Assembly: GCF_004208535.1 (NCBI RefSeq)
Contig: NZ_SGIS01000012.1
Span: forward strand, 1 to 64,000
Source: Sphingomonas populi
Lineage (GTDB): Bacteria > Pseudomonadota > Alphaproteobacteria > Sphingomonadales > Sphingomonadaceae
Direction of reading: 5' to 3'
DNA: 64,000 nucleotides
Below the pieces are notes generated by a model. The model did no database searches and was not told where the DNA came from. It saw only the letters and a program-made list of their open reading frames with translations. Position numbers and translations under genes: made by a program. Positions 54,158 through 63,673 of the stretch are shown here, piece by piece (the stretch's first letter is position 1; each line of letters opens with the position of its first letter).

Positions 54158-57043
54158 TCACCGCGTGGCCGGCGCTCCATAGAGGTCGGGCGCGCCGTCA
54201 AACCGAACGTCGATGCGATCGAGGAGGAAGCCCGGATCGAGAGCGACGATGCGGATGCTGTGACGGCCCTTGGCAAGTCGGGAGAGAAACAGAGTCCGTT
54301 TCGCCGAGTTCGACAGGACGTTTTGCTTCCATTCGTCACTACGGCCATGCGTCTCGAAATCGAGTGTCCGGGCGGGTCCGTCATCGACGCGGACCGCCAC
54401 GCGGAGGCCGTTCGCGGAGGTCAGCGCATGAACGGGAAGAGCCTCGACCACCAGATTGGCATCTCCGCTAGTCGCCGCTTCGAACGTGTAGACGAGGGGC
54501 GCGCCGTCATGGTCGTCCTTGCGTGACGCGAGGTTCAGCCTGGAGCGCAGGAGCACGCCATGCGATCCGAGGCCGTCGATCCGCTCCCAATCGGCGCTGT
54601 CTGTGGACGCGTCGGTGGCGGGAAGCGACACGATGCGGTCCACGTCCACCCCGCTCAGGCCTGCGGCCGGCGTCGCGAGCGTGGCGGCGACCGCGAATAT
54701 CTGGTCGCCGCAGCGGATCGAGCCGCCATTGATGGGTCCATGCCCGTCATAGAAAAAGGCGACCCGCTGCTGAAAGCCGTTGGCCGGCTGCAGGCTTCCG
54801 CGCAACGCCTCGGGCCGAAGCCCGGTCGCGCCGTCGAGCGACCATTCGAGCGGCTTGCCCCAGGTGTAGATCGTCAACGCGTGGCGCGCCGGACGCCCGC
54901 TCACGAACTGCAACGCGCCGTCGTCGATCGCGCAGCCGGGCTTCTGTGGAAAGTCCGCCTTCGGATACACGGGTTCAGCGAACACGGGAAGCCGGCGGGG
55001 CGCCATGTCCATGATGTTACGCCACTTACCGCCCGCCTGGCGGTTGTACGTCTCCGTATCGGCGACGATGCGCGCATGTGCGGCGCGCGCCTCGTCGGAC
55101 AGGAGGTTCGCCACCGGCCGGCCTTGGCGGGCGTAGAGCGCGGCGAAATCGAGCTTGAGGTTGCGTTCGTTGAGATTGGCCGCACCGCGAACCGGATACA
55201 GCACCAGTTCGAAATAGGCGTCGCGGCGGTCGGCCGGGATGCGGGACGCCAACGCGTCCGCGCGTGACGCCAAGTCCGCATAACGATCGATACGCCGCTG
55301 CGCCTCGTCGCCTCCCGACCGCACATAGTCGCCGATACGGATCGGCGTAATCGGCTCCACCTGGCTGAACCCCATGAATTCGGGCCGCCGCTCGAACGCG
55401 AGATCGTAATAGTCGGTCAGGATATCGGCGATCGGGCGCCCCAGCGCCTCGCCAAATTGCGCGCTTGCCCAGTCGGCGAGATGCGCCTTCGCCGGGCGGA
55501 TGAGCGTCTTGTGGTCGAAAGCGGCGTCGAGGAAATATTGGGTGAGATATTCGCCGGGCTTGATGTCCCCGACGTTCACCATCCAGATTTTGTGGGCATC
55601 CATCGTCCACGCACGATCGAGCTGCTCGCGGATCAGCGCGGGATGGGTCGTCGCGAGCCACAGATAATCGTGGGGCCGCCCCCAATAGGAGATGTGATAA
55701 TATAGGCCAGAACCGCCACTGCGCGCCTGCTCCTGCGGGGTCGGGAGCTGGTTGATGTACCCGTAATTGTCCTCCGGCCAGACCAATGTGACGTCGTCCG
55801 GCACCTTCAGGCCGAGCGAGTAGAGGTCGAGCACCTCCTTGTAGAGAGTCAGGGCCTGAGGAATGGCGGCCGCCGGGCGCGTCTGGACCTGCGAGAGCAG
55901 GTCGCGCTGCACGCCGATCGCCTCAGCCAGCGCGTCGCGCGCGACGGTGGGCGATGCGGCGCCTTCCATCTCCGAATCGTGCTTCCCGCGCAGGCCGACG
56001 CTATAGATGTTCTCGAAGCCCTTCACCGCCTGCGCGCGATCGCGCCAGTATCGTACCATCGCGTCCCGGTTGGTGAAGAAGTTGAACGGGCCTTGCTTGG
56101 CCTCGTCCCACTCGCGGACATTGTTGCGCATGAGCGGCTCGGCGTGGGAGGTGCCGACCACGATGGCATGATCGCGCGCGGCTTCGGCATTGCCTGCGAC
56201 CTGATAGAAAGGCTTCGTGCTCTCGTGCATCGCCGGCCAGATGAGGTTAGCCTTCAGGCGCCACATGAGTTCGTAAATGCGGCCGTAGGTCTTGGGGCCG
56301 ATATCGCCGACGTCCGGCTCGAACGTCTTCGCTGCCCAGGGCTGGAGGCCCCAGTCCTCGTCGTTCAGGAAGATGCCGCGATACTGAACGGACGGGGTAT
56401 CCGAAAGCCGCGATCCACCATCGACAACGACCTTGCTCCGCCGGCGCGGCGTAACGTCCGCCCACCATTCCCACGCGGAGACCCCCATCTCGCGGGTAAG
56501 GTCGACGGTTCCCCAGATCGCGCCACGCGTGTCCGATCCGGCGATGATGAGATAAGTGCGCCCGGCATGGCTGCGCGACGGGAGCGCCACGCGGAGATAG
56601 CGTTCCCACTGGCCAGCGAGGGCCGACGCGTCGAGCCCGCTGTCCTTCGCGACGGCATCGAGCAATCCGGTTCCCTTTTGGGCGACGATCACGCAGGTCG
56701 CCGCGCAATCGTCCAGCTTCGCGGACAGGCGGGGCTTGGCGCCGGTGACATGCTCCAGGTCGCCGGCCAGCATGGCGGCAGCGAGTGACAGGGGCTTGCC
56801 ATCGTCATGCACGATCGTGGCGATGGCGCCGCTGTCGAAGAGCGCGACGTCCTGAGCGGAGGCCGGGTCGGCCCCTACACCGATCGCGATCACCATTCCG
56901 CCGGCACTGGCGACGGACCGCAGGCCCCGCAAGATAGCTCGCCGAGCGCCGCGTTGATTTACCAACGCGAGGATGCTGCTCTGCGACTGCCCAGAAACCG
57001 CATCGTGACAGAGCCGACGTCCAGCATTGTTCCGCCTTTTCAT
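54158..57043 (-). CDS. GH115 xylan alpha-glucuronidase-type glycoside hydrolase
   Basis: The product is 961 residues, the usual GH115 length. A long N-terminus precedes a hydrophobic export segment (MVIAIGVGADPASAQ, about 50-64), so the true start may be downstream of 57043. GH115 hallmarks are QYRGIFLNDEDWG (about 220-232), RLKANLIWPAMHE, VWPEDNYGYINQLP and HISYWGRPHDYLW. The C-terminal region is a beta-sandwich domain. The enzyme removes (4-O-methyl-)glucuronic acid from xylan. No xylanase or TonB receptor is adjacent in the window. Confidence 0.9.
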   Translation of the reverse strand: MKRRNNAGRRLCHDAVSGQSQSSILALVNQRGARRAILRGLRSVASAGGMVIAIGVGADPASAQDVALFDSGAIATIVHDDGKPLSLAAAMLAGDLEHVTGAKPRLSAKLDDCAATCVIVAQKGTGLLDAVAKDSGLDASALAGQWERYLRVALPSRSHAGRTYLIIAGSDTRGAIWGTVDLTREMGVSAWEWWADVTPRRRSKVVVDGGSRLSDTPSVQYRGIFLNDEDWGLQPWAAKTFEPDVGDIGPKTYGRIYELMWRLKANLIWPAMHESTKPFYQVAGNAEAARDHAIVVGTSHAEPLMRNNVREWDEAKQGPFNFFTNRDAMVRYWRDRAQAVKGFENIYSVGLRGKHDSEMEGAASPTVARDALAEAIGVQRDLLSQVQTRPAAAIPQALTLYKEVLDLYSLGLKVPDDVTLVWPEDNYGYINQLPTPQEQARSGGSGLYYHISYWGRPHDYLWLATTHPALIREQLDRAWTMDAHKIWMVNVGDIKPGEYLTQYFLDAAFDHKTLIRPAKAHLADWASAQFGEALGRPIADILTDYYDLAFERRPEFMGFSQVEPITPIRIGDYVRSGGDEAQRRIDRYADLASRADALASRIPADRRDAYFELVLYPVRGAANLNERNLKLDFAALYARQGRPVANLLSDEARAAHARIVADTETYNRQAGGKWRNIMDMAPRRLPVFAEPVYPKADFPQKPGCAIDDGALQFVSGRPARHALTIYTWGKPLEWSLDGATGLRPEALRGSLQPANGFQQRVAFFYDGHGPINGGSIRCGDQIFAVAATLATPAAGLSGVDVDRIVSLPATDASTDSADWERIDGLGSHGVLLRSRLNLASRKDDHDGAPLVYTFEAATSGDANLVVEALPVHALTSANGLRVAVRVDDGPARTLDFETHGRSDEWKQNVLSNSAKRTLFLSRLAKGRHSIRIVALDPGFLLDRIDVRFDGAPDLYGAPATR

Positions 57044-57315
57044 TGCGCGCTTCTCCCCGGCGGCCGTTTACGGTTGAGCTACCAACGTGTCGAGCAGCGA
57101 CTGACCAAGCCCTGCCCCCCGGCGGCTGGGACCCAATGCACGAAGCCGCTCTGCAGAGACGAAACCGCTGCTGCCCGCCACCGATCGGCAGGTCGGCGCT
57201 GCTTGAGATCAAACATCTCGCCACGTCAGCCACGGATCGCCTCCGCTCGTCAGAGCGCGGACCAGCCCCAATTAAAGGTTTCAAACCGCGCCGCTTTATG
57301 ACAGTTGCATGACAT

Positions 57316-58398
57316 ATGAGGCGTGTGACTATACAAGACGGCACCGGGCGACTAACACATGCGGTTTCGCGAAGCGCAGGTACGGACACGCTGCTGGCTC
57401 GCGCAATAGCGCGCATCGGAAACGCCGCTTTGGCGCCGATGAAGCCGCAGCCGGAATCCTACGGGGTATTGGCGAGAGCGCCTGCGACCAAGGTGGGGAT
57501 CATTTTCAATCGTCACGCCCATCGCAATATCGGGCAGGCGCAATCCCTGCCGGATACCACCCAGGCGGTGGACTGGACTTTCCCCCATACCGAGCAGGAT
57601 TTGCGGAAAGCGCTGGCGCGGTTCGCCGATCGCGGGATTGACGTGCTGGTCGTGGATGGTGGCGACGGAACGATCCGAGACGTGCTCAGCATCGCGCCCG
57701 CGTATTTTCGCAGACTCCCAAAACTCGCGATCATTCCTTCGGGCAAGACGAACGCTCTGGCTTTGGACCTTGGCATTCCGATCGACTGGTCGCTCCACGA
57801 CGCGCTCGGAGCGATCGCAGCGGGGCGCACAAAGCAGCGCAGCCCGATCGAAGTGCGTCATGCCGCCGCCTCGGCGCCGCATTTGCGCGGCTTTCTGTTT
57901 GGTGCCGGGGCATTCGTCGAAGCGACGGCAATTGCGCAGGGCGTCCACGGAATGGGCGGTTTCCGTGGCGTTGCGGTGGGTCTCTCGCTCGCGGCCGCGA
58001 TCGCGCAAACCGTGTTCGGCAAATCGAACAATCGTTGGCGGCGCGGGCTGAAGGTCGGTGTCGCGCTGGACGATGGCATGCGGATCGAGCGGAATTTCTA
58101 CATCATCCTGGGATCGACGCTGAAGCGCCTGCCGCTTGGGCTGCGCCCATTCGGGCGCGAGCGGGCGGGTTTGAAGGTGCTCGGCGTCGATGCACCGCCG
58201 CGCCACGTGCTCGCCACGCTGCCGGCGCTGCTGGCCGGATCGGAATCGGCATGGCTCGAACGGTTCGGCTATCATCGCTGCGCCACGGACAGCGTCCGGC
58301 TAACGTTCGACGCCGACTTCGTGCTCGATGGCGAAACCTATCCCGGGGGTGACCTGATCCTCGCGCGCGGCGGTCCGCTCGATTTCGTGGTGCCATGA
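57316..58398 (+). CDS. Lipid kinase of the diacylglycerol/ceramide-kinase family, first gene of a coupled operon
   Basis: The product is up to 360 residues; the ATG at 57439 is an alternative start. Core motifs are VGIIFNRHAHRN, VVDGGDGTIRDVLS (ATP site) and IIPSGKTNALALDLGIP, then a beta-sandwich domain ending DGETYPGGDLILARGG. It would phosphorylate a lipid hydroxyl. Ceramide kinases of Caulobacter (CpgB) belong to this superfamily, and sphingomonads make sphingolipids, so ceramide is a plausible substrate. The next gene overlaps by 4 bases. A small palindrome GGTTTCAAACC at 57277-57287 lies in its promoter region. Confidence 0.8.
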   Translation: MRRVTIQDGTGRLTHAVSRSAGTDTLLARAIARIGNAALAPMKPQPESYGVLARAPATKVGIIFNRHAHRNIGQAQSLPDTTQAVDWTFPHTEQDLRKALARFADRGIDVLVVDGGDGTIRDVLSIAPAYFRRLPKLAIIPSGKTNALALDLGIPIDWSLHDALGAIAAGRTKQRSPIEVRHAAASAPHLRGFLFGAGAFVEATAIAQGVHGMGGFRGVAVGLSLAAAIAQTVFGKSNNRWRRGLKVGVALDDGMRIERNFYIILGSTLKRLPLGLRPFGRERAGLKVLGVDAPPRHVLATLPALLAGSESAWLERFGYHRCATDSVRLTFDADFVLDGETYPGGDLILARGGPLDFVVP

Positions 58399-59309
58399 CG
58401 ATCACGTTGCAAACGGTGGTCGCGCAGGAAATGTTGGTGCCGGTGCCGCAGGAGATCGAAGCGGTGGCGCGGGTGCTGGCGAAGCAGTTGGGCGGTGTCG
58501 CCGTGTTGTTCTACGGCTCGGTGCTGCGAACAGGGGCGCTCGGCGACATCCTCGATTTCTACGTTCTCACGCCAAGGTCACGCGGCTCCCTGCTGCGACG
58601 CATCGCGCTCGGCAACCTCTGGCCCGACGTCAGCTATCACGAGATACCGGTCGGCGGGCGTACGATCCGCGCGAAGGTGGCAACGATGCCGCTGGCGACA
58701 TTCGAGCGGGCGGCCACCGGGGCGTTGCTCGACACGACGATCTGGATTCGCTTTGCACAGCCAAGCGCGCTCGTGTGGAGCCACGGGCCGGTGGATCGGC
58801 AACGCACGCTCAGGGCGGTGGCCGAGGCGGTCAAGACCGCAGGCCGGTTCGCGGCAGCCCTGGGGCCGCGCCAGGGGCAGCCGGACGAATTCTGGAAAGC
58901 CTTGCTGCGCGAGACATATCGCGCCGAGTTCCGCGTCGAACCCCCCGGCCGCGAGACGCAGATCCTCGACTATGCCCCCGAGCGCTACAATCGCCTGCTG
59001 CCGCTCGCGTGGCAGGCGAGCGGGATTGCCTTCGATACGGTGGAGGCCAGTCTGGTGCCGTCGCTCGGGTTCGACGAGTGTCGGCGGCTCGTGCAGGCCT
59101 GGCTGACACGGTCCGCCGCAGGCAAGCTGCTGAACGTCGCGCGGCTGGTGAAGGCGGCTTTCACCTTCGACGGTGCCGCGCGCTACGGGCTGTGGAAGAT
59201 CGAGCGGCACACCGGCGTCCACGTCGCGCTGACGCCGTGGCGTGAGCGTCATCCTCTGCTCGCGGCGCCCGGCGTGCTCTGGCACGTCTTTCACGTTGCC
59301 GGCAGATGA
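58395..59309 (+). CDS. Nucleotidyltransferase-fold-like protein, unknown function
   Basis: The product is 304 residues. Near the N-terminus, FYGSVLRTGALGDILDFYVL fits the GS...D-x-x-D pattern of minimal nucleotidyltransferases, although spacing differs slightly. The rest is mixed alpha/beta with many Arg residues and no membrane segment (RETYRAEFRVEPPGRETQIL). Both ends overlap neighbouring genes by 4 bases, so it is produced with the lipid kinase and the MobA-like protein and probably handles the same substrate. The family is not recognised with certainty. Confidence 0.6.
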   Translation: MTITLQTVVAQEMLVPVPQEIEAVARVLAKQLGGVAVLFYGSVLRTGALGDILDFYVLTPRSRGSLLRRIALGNLWPDVSYHEIPVGGRTIRAKVATMPLATFERAATGALLDTTIWIRFAQPSALVWSHGPVDRQRTLRAVAEAVKTAGRFAAALGPRQGQPDEFWKALLRETYRAEFRVEPPGRETQILDYAPERYNRLLPLAWQASGIAFDTVEASLVPSLGFDECRRLVQAWLTRSAAGKLLNVARLVKAAFTFDGAARYGLWKIERHTGVHVALTPWRERHPLLAAPGVLWHVFHVAGR

Positions 59310-60049
59310 GTTTCAACGCAGTGATTCTCGCGGGGTCTCGCGGCGGGATCGATCCGGTGGCGGCTTATGCGGGCGTCGCGAACAAGGCGCTGATTGCGGT
59401 CGGCGGGCGGACCATGCTTGCCCGCGTCGTCGATGCCCTGCGTGGAGCGGGCGCGGGACGGATTCTGGTCAGCACGAACGATGAGATGGTCCGGCGCGAG
59501 GCACTGGCGCTCGGCGCCGAGCCGATCGCTGCCGAGGCCGGGCCGAGCGCGAGTGCCGCGCGCGGCTTCGAACTGGCCGGAGCGCCGCTGCTGTTGACCA
59601 CGGCCGACCACGCGCTGCTGCGCCCGGAGTGGATCACGGCGTTCCTCGGCGCCGTGGCGGATGACGCCGACGTCGCCGTCCTGCTCGCACGGCGCGAGAC
59701 GATCGCGCGCGACGCTCCCACAACGAAACGGACTTATTTGCGCTTCGCCGATGGCGACTGGTCGGGCTGCAACCTGTTCTGGCTCGCGACGCCGGCGGCG
59801 AACGCCGCGCTCGACCTGTGGCAGCAGGTTGAGCGAGACCGCAAGCGGCCCTGGCGGATCGTCCGGCGGCTGGGCATCATGCCGCTCCTCCGGTACGCGA
59901 CCGGACGACTGACGCTGGCGAGCGCGCTGGCCGACATCGGTGCCCGTGTCGGGGCTCGCGCGCGCGTGGTCGAATCGTCGTTCGGGCTGGCCGCAGTCGA
60001 TGTCGACAAGCCGGGCGATCTCGATCTGGTGCGCGGCCTGGTGGAATGA
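59306..60049 (+). CDS. MobA-like NTP transferase
   Basis: The product is 247 residues. It begins with the nucleotide-binding stretch VILAGSRGGIDPVAAYAGVA followed by NKALIAVGGRTMLARVVDAL, in which the usual signature Gly-rich loop and Lys are kept. The metal/sugar-phosphate Asp lies in LLTTADHALL. Such enzymes attach a nucleotide (often CTP) to a phosphorylated small molecule. In this operon it could form an activated head group (CDP-X) for lipid transfer; that is inference. Stop and start overlap the next gene (ATGA). Confidence 0.8.
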   Translation: MSFNAVILAGSRGGIDPVAAYAGVANKALIAVGGRTMLARVVDALRGAGAGRILVSTNDEMVRREALALGAEPIAAEAGPSASAARGFELAGAPLLLTTADHALLRPEWITAFLGAVADDADVAVLLARRETIARDAPTTKRTYLRFADGDWSGCNLFWLATPAANAALDLWQQVERDRKRPWRIVRRLGIMPLLRYATGRLTLASALADIGARVGARARVVESSFGLAAVDVDKPGDLDLVRGLVE

Positions 60050-60720
60050 TCGCACCGCGCGTTCGGATTTCCGTCTACGATCTCGACCGGACCATCACCA
60101 GCCTGCCGACCTGGACGCCGTTCCTGCTCCACGCCGCCAAGGCGATGGCGCCGTGGCGGCTGGCGCTGATCCCGCTCGTCGGCATCGCCGCGCTCAGCCA
60201 TCGTGATCGCGATCGGCGCAAGGAGGCGATGCACCGGCTGATGCTAGGCGACGCGGTCATCTCGGACGTGGCCGCCGGATTGGCGGAGGGTTTCGCCGAA
60301 CGCCTGACCCGCGATCACATCCGACCCGGCGCGCGCGGGCAGATGGCAGCGGATCGTGCGGACGGGCGCCGCATCGTGATCGCGACGGCTGCCCACGCCT
60401 TCTACGCACGCGCGATCGCCGATCGGCTGGGCGTCGCCGATCTGGTCGCTACGCGAGCGCAGCGGGACGCGGCGGGCGATATCACGCCGCGGCTGGACGG
60501 CCCGAACTGCTACGGCATGGCGAAGCGGGCGATGCTGGAACGATGGCTGGCCGGCGCGGGCATCGACCGTGCGACCGCGCATATCCGCTTCCAGTCGGAC
60601 CATGTTTCCGACGTGTCGAGCTTCGAATGGGCGGACGAGCCGATCGCGGTCAATCCGCACGCCCGACTGCGCAAGCTCGCTGTCGAGCGCGGCTGGACGA
60701 TCCTGGATTGGGGTGCCTGA
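60046..60720 (+). CDS. HAD-IB family phosphatase
   Basis: The product is 224 residues. Motif I is YDLDRTIT (nucleophile Asp, second Asp), with a helical cap (about 25-85). Motif II is VIATAAHAF, and motif III/IV lie near RFQSDHVSDVSSFEWAD. HAD-IB enzymes include phosphoserine phosphatase and lipid head-group phosphatases. As last gene of the coupled operon it probably removes a phosphate from a head-group intermediate. Convergent with the DUF2141 gene, five bases away. Confidence 0.85.
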   Translation: MIAPRVRISVYDLDRTITSLPTWTPFLLHAAKAMAPWRLALIPLVGIAALSHRDRDRRKEAMHRLMLGDAVISDVAAGLAEGFAERLTRDHIRPGARGQMAADRADGRRIVIATAAHAFYARAIADRLGVADLVATRAQRDAAGDITPRLDGPNCYGMAKRAMLERWLAGAGIDRATAHIRFQSDHVSDVSSFEWADEPIAVNPHARLRKLAVERGWTILDWGA

Positions 60721-60725
60721 CGCGA

Positions 60726-61250
60726 TCAGCGTCCGGCGGCGTCCCGCATCGGCGCAATCGAAAACCCCTGACGGTAGTTCATCGCGATCGGGATGGCCGG
60801 CGTGTCACGGCGCACCGTCACCACCACGTCGGCATAGGCTGGCTTGAGGTGAAACAGCGAAAGCCTGGGGTTGCGCGAAAAGCCGCCGCCATCGTTCCAG
60901 TCGGACTTTCCATTGGCATTGGCATCGTGGCGCACGGCCACCGCATAGTCACCGAAGCGCGGCAGACGCAGGCACACGTCGAGCGAACGGCGCCCCTGAA
61001 GCGGGACCTCGACCCGGCGCACCCACTTGCCGGTGGCGAGGAAATCCGCCGGATTGGACCCATAGGCCTGAACCCGCACGCTGCCGTCGCCGGTCTTGAA
61101 ACCAGTGATATGAACGCGGACGGCGGCTGCGCCCGGGTCGCTGCACGCCACCGCATCCGCGCCCACCACCTGCGCGACCGCCGGGCCGGCGAAACCTGCC
61201 ATTCCGGCCGCGATAAAGGCGAGCGAGGCCCGCGATGATGATATCTCCAT
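60726..61250 (-). CDS. Exported DUF2141 protein
   Basis: I chose the ATG at 61250 for its signal peptide (MEISSSRASLAFIAAGMAGF, then AGPAVAQ); an ATG at 61313 is possible. The product is 174 residues. The DUF2141 core is GSVRVQAYGSNPADFLATGK, RFGDYAVAVRHDANANGKSD and FSRNPRLSLFHL, a beta-sandwich with an Asp/Asn-rich calcium-like loop (HDANANGKSDW). Function unknown; members are periplasmic or outer-membrane associated. Confidence 0.8.
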   Translation of the reverse strand: MEISSSRASLAFIAAGMAGFAGPAVAQVVGADAVACSDPGAAAVRVHITGFKTGDGSVRVQAYGSNPADFLATGKWVRRVEVPLQGRRSLDVCLRLPRFGDYAVAVRHDANANGKSDWNDGGGFSRNPRLSLFHLKPAYADVVVTVRRDTPAIPIAMNYRQGFSIAPMRDAAGR

Positions 61251-61392
61251 CCGGGATGAGATATGGTTGCGAGCAATGCGTTTCAACGCAGGGGCGCTGT
61301 TGCGGAATCGCATGATCGCAGCGGGCTGCGTCAGAACGCTTGGATAAACCCCCATCCGTAGCTTAGGGGGTTGGCCATCAAGGGGGACCGAA

Positions 61393-62304
61393 ATGCTGCG
61401 CCCGATGGACATATGGCGCTGCGCGATCGTGCGGCAGAGCGTGGATGCGATCCTTCGCGACGGCATCGATCCGGCGGGCGTCGTATGGACCCCCGATATG
61501 CCGCCGCTGGCGTTCCGGGCGGACCCCTTCGGACTGTGGCGCGACGGCAAGCTCCATGTCTTCGCCGAAGCCTTCGATTATCGGACGCGGATCGGCCACA
61601 TCGATGTACTGACCTATGATGACGGATTGAAGCTGCTCGATTGCCGCACCGTCCTCAAGACGCCCTGGCATCTGTCCTATCCGTTCGTGTTCGAAGCCGA
61701 TGGCGAGACCTGGATGCTACCAGAGGCTTATAAGTCCGGCACGCTCACGCTCTATCGCGCGCGGCAGTTTCCTTTTGTGTGGGAGGCCGTCTGCGACATC
61801 CCGCTCGACGGCGCGGCGATCGACGCGACACCGCTCTTTCACGCGGGGAAATGGTGGCTGTTCTATGCGCCCTCCGCTGACAAGGCGGCGCGGCGCAGCC
61901 ATCTCCATGTCGCATGGTCGGAGAGGCTCACCGGGCCGTGGCAGCTTCATCCGCTCAACCCGGTTCGCGTCGATCTGGCGAGCGCCCGGCCCGGCGGCGT
62001 GCCGATCGTGCGCGACGGGGGTATCGTGCTGCCCGTGCAGGATTGCCGGCAAACCTATGGCGGCGCGATCCGGCTGCTGACCATCACCGAACTGAGTGAG
62101 ACGCGGTTCGAGGCGAGCGACTCCGCCGGCCCCGCTGCGCCGGCCTGGATGGCACCCTTCACCGAGGGGTTCCATACGCTCGCGCCGGCCGGGCCGGTGA
62201 CGCTGATCGACGTCAAGCGCACCACGAACTCGCTGTACGGCAATGCGATCCGCATTCGTGGTATCGCGCGTCGGACGCTCAGGGAGACGGGGGTTCTGCC
62301 ATAG
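61393..62304 (+). CDS. GINT1 N-terminal-like beta-propeller protein
   Basis: GGGGGA stands 6 bases before the ATG. The product is 303 residues. Repeated blades read FRADPFGLWRDGKLHVFAEA, HLSYPFVFEADGETWMLPEA and DATPLFHAGKWWLFYAPSAD, the five-bladed pattern of GH43-like proteins. It matches my memory of the domain at the N-terminus of plant glucosamine inositolphosphorylceramide transferase (GINT1) and its bacterial formyltransferase-linked relatives. Those act in sphingolipid or cell-surface glycan assembly. The neighbouring lipid operon makes this context notable. Enzymatic activity is not shown. Confidence 0.7.
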   Translation: MLRPMDIWRCAIVRQSVDAILRDGIDPAGVVWTPDMPPLAFRADPFGLWRDGKLHVFAEAFDYRTRIGHIDVLTYDDGLKLLDCRTVLKTPWHLSYPFVFEADGETWMLPEAYKSGTLTLYRARQFPFVWEAVCDIPLDGAAIDATPLFHAGKWWLFYAPSADKAARRSHLHVAWSERLTGPWQLHPLNPVRVDLASARPGGVPIVRDGGIVLPVQDCRQTYGGAIRLLTITELSETRFEASDSAGPAAPAWMAPFTEGFHTLAPAGPVTLIDVKRTTNSLYGNAIRIRGIARRTLRETGVLP

Positions 62305-63619
62305 CGGTGGTCCGCCGCGTGAAGACCCGCAACAGCGCGACAGCGACGATCGCGTCCACCAGCATGGCAAGTGCGGCCCCGATGATGCCGATGCGCGGCA
62401 ACAGCAGCGCGAGCAGTCCGCCAAGACAGAGCAGCGCGGCCGCCCGTACCACAAGCAGCGTTCCGGTGCGCCCCAGCGCCATCAGCGCGGGTTCGAAACT
62501 CACCCCGACCAACTGAACTGCGGCGGCGGCGCCGAGGATGACGAGCGCGGGATAGGCCGGCAGATACGCCGCGCCGCCGATCAGGTAGAGCGCTGGCTGA
62601 CCAAGGATCGCGACGACGGCGAAGACGGCGATTCCGCCAAGCAGCGCCGCTTTATTGGTTCGATCGAGCAGCGTGGTCATCGCGCCCTGGCTCCGGCTCG
62701 CGCTGACCCGCGCCATCTCGGCATATAGCGACCGGCTCAACATCTCGGCGAGGATGAGCAGCGCCTGGCCGAGCTGGTGCGCCAGACGAAAATAGCCCGC
62801 CGATACCGCGCCGGCGGAATAGCCCACCGCGAGCAGGGCGACCTGCTGGCTCGCCGACGAAAGGCTGGAGTTGAGATTCGTGAACAGCGCGAACCGCCAG
62901 AACCCGTCATAGGCGCGCGGAACCCCGGCGATATCCGTCGGTCGCAATCCCGCCGTGACCGGCCTGACCCTGTACCAGACAAGCCCCCAATAGGCGGCGG
63001 CGGTCGCGATCTCCGCCACCGCCCACGCGCACAGGAACCCGTCGACGCTCGCGCCGGCAAACACCGCGACGAACGCGCCGATCATGCGGAACACCGGAGT
63101 TGCGGTATCCGCCAGCGCGCCGTCGCGAAACCGGTCGTGGAGCCGCAGGGCGCCGACGGCGGTCGAGCGCACGGTGAGCAGCAGCACGAACGCGAACAGG
63201 ATCGCGTGATCGGCGGTGCCGCGCGACCAGCCGAAATGCGGCGCAAGGAAGCGAACCAGCACGACGGTGATCGCGCATCCCGCGATCGCGGCGATCAGAT
63301 CGAGGATGCCGCAAAACCACAGCAGCGCGGAGACCTGCGCGGTCCTGCCCGCCAGCAGCGGTTCAGTGCCCCAACGCAGCACGATCCGCCAGCTCTGGAA
63401 ACCGACCAATGCGGCCATGCCCTGCGCCAGCCCGAGGATCAGAGCGAACTCGCCGAACCCCGCCGCATGCAACCCGCGCGCCGCCATCGCGAGGTAGATC
63501 AGGCTGAGCACCGCGCCGAGGATCTTCGAGATCAGGAGCCAGCCCGTGTTTCGGAACGTGCGGAGCAGTGGCGTTTCGCCCTTCAGCCTATCCCGCATCC
63601 GTAATGTCGATCGGCGCAT
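62279..63619 (-). CDS. Polysaccharide/lipid-linked oligosaccharide flippase (Wzx/MVF superfamily)
   Basis: The product is 446 residues with 12-14 membrane segments. It begins with the basic amphipathic entry TFRNTGWLLISKILGAVLSL, typical of Wzx proteins, and carries the paired pattern in AARGLHAAGFGEFALILGLA. It would move lipid-linked saccharides across the inner membrane. The 3' end overlaps the GINT1-like gene by 26 bases in convergent orientation. The start may also be the internal ATG at about 63598. Confidence 0.85.
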   Translation of the reverse strand: MRRSTLRMRDRLKGETPLLRTFRNTGWLLISKILGAVLSLIYLAMAARGLHAAGFGEFALILGLAQGMAALVGFQSWRIVLRWGTEPLLAGRTAQVSALLWFCGILDLIAAIAGCAITVVLVRFLAPHFGWSRGTADHAILFAFVLLLTVRSTAVGALRLHDRFRDGALADTATPVFRMIGAFVAVFAGASVDGFLCAWAVAEIATAAAYWGLVWYRVRPVTAGLRPTDIAGVPRAYDGFWRFALFTNLNSSLSSASQQVALLAVGYSAGAVSAGYFRLAHQLGQALLILAEMLSRSLYAEMARVSASRSQGAMTTLLDRTNKAALLGGIAVFAVVAILGQPALYLIGGAAYLPAYPALVILGAAAAVQLVGVSFEPALMALGRTGTLLVVRAAALLCLGGLLALLLPRIGIIGAALAMLVDAIVAVALLRVFTRRTTAMAEPPSP

Positions 63620-63673
63620 TACAGCGTCATATGCGTTGACGGCATGACGCGAGCGCTCCTACGGCAATCGAAA

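Noticed and set aside
57277..57287. GGTTTCAAACC palindrome as an operator for GH115 or the lipid operon
   Set aside because: It is only an 11-base palindrome with no second copy seen. Mentioned in the kinase entry but not supported as a separate feature.
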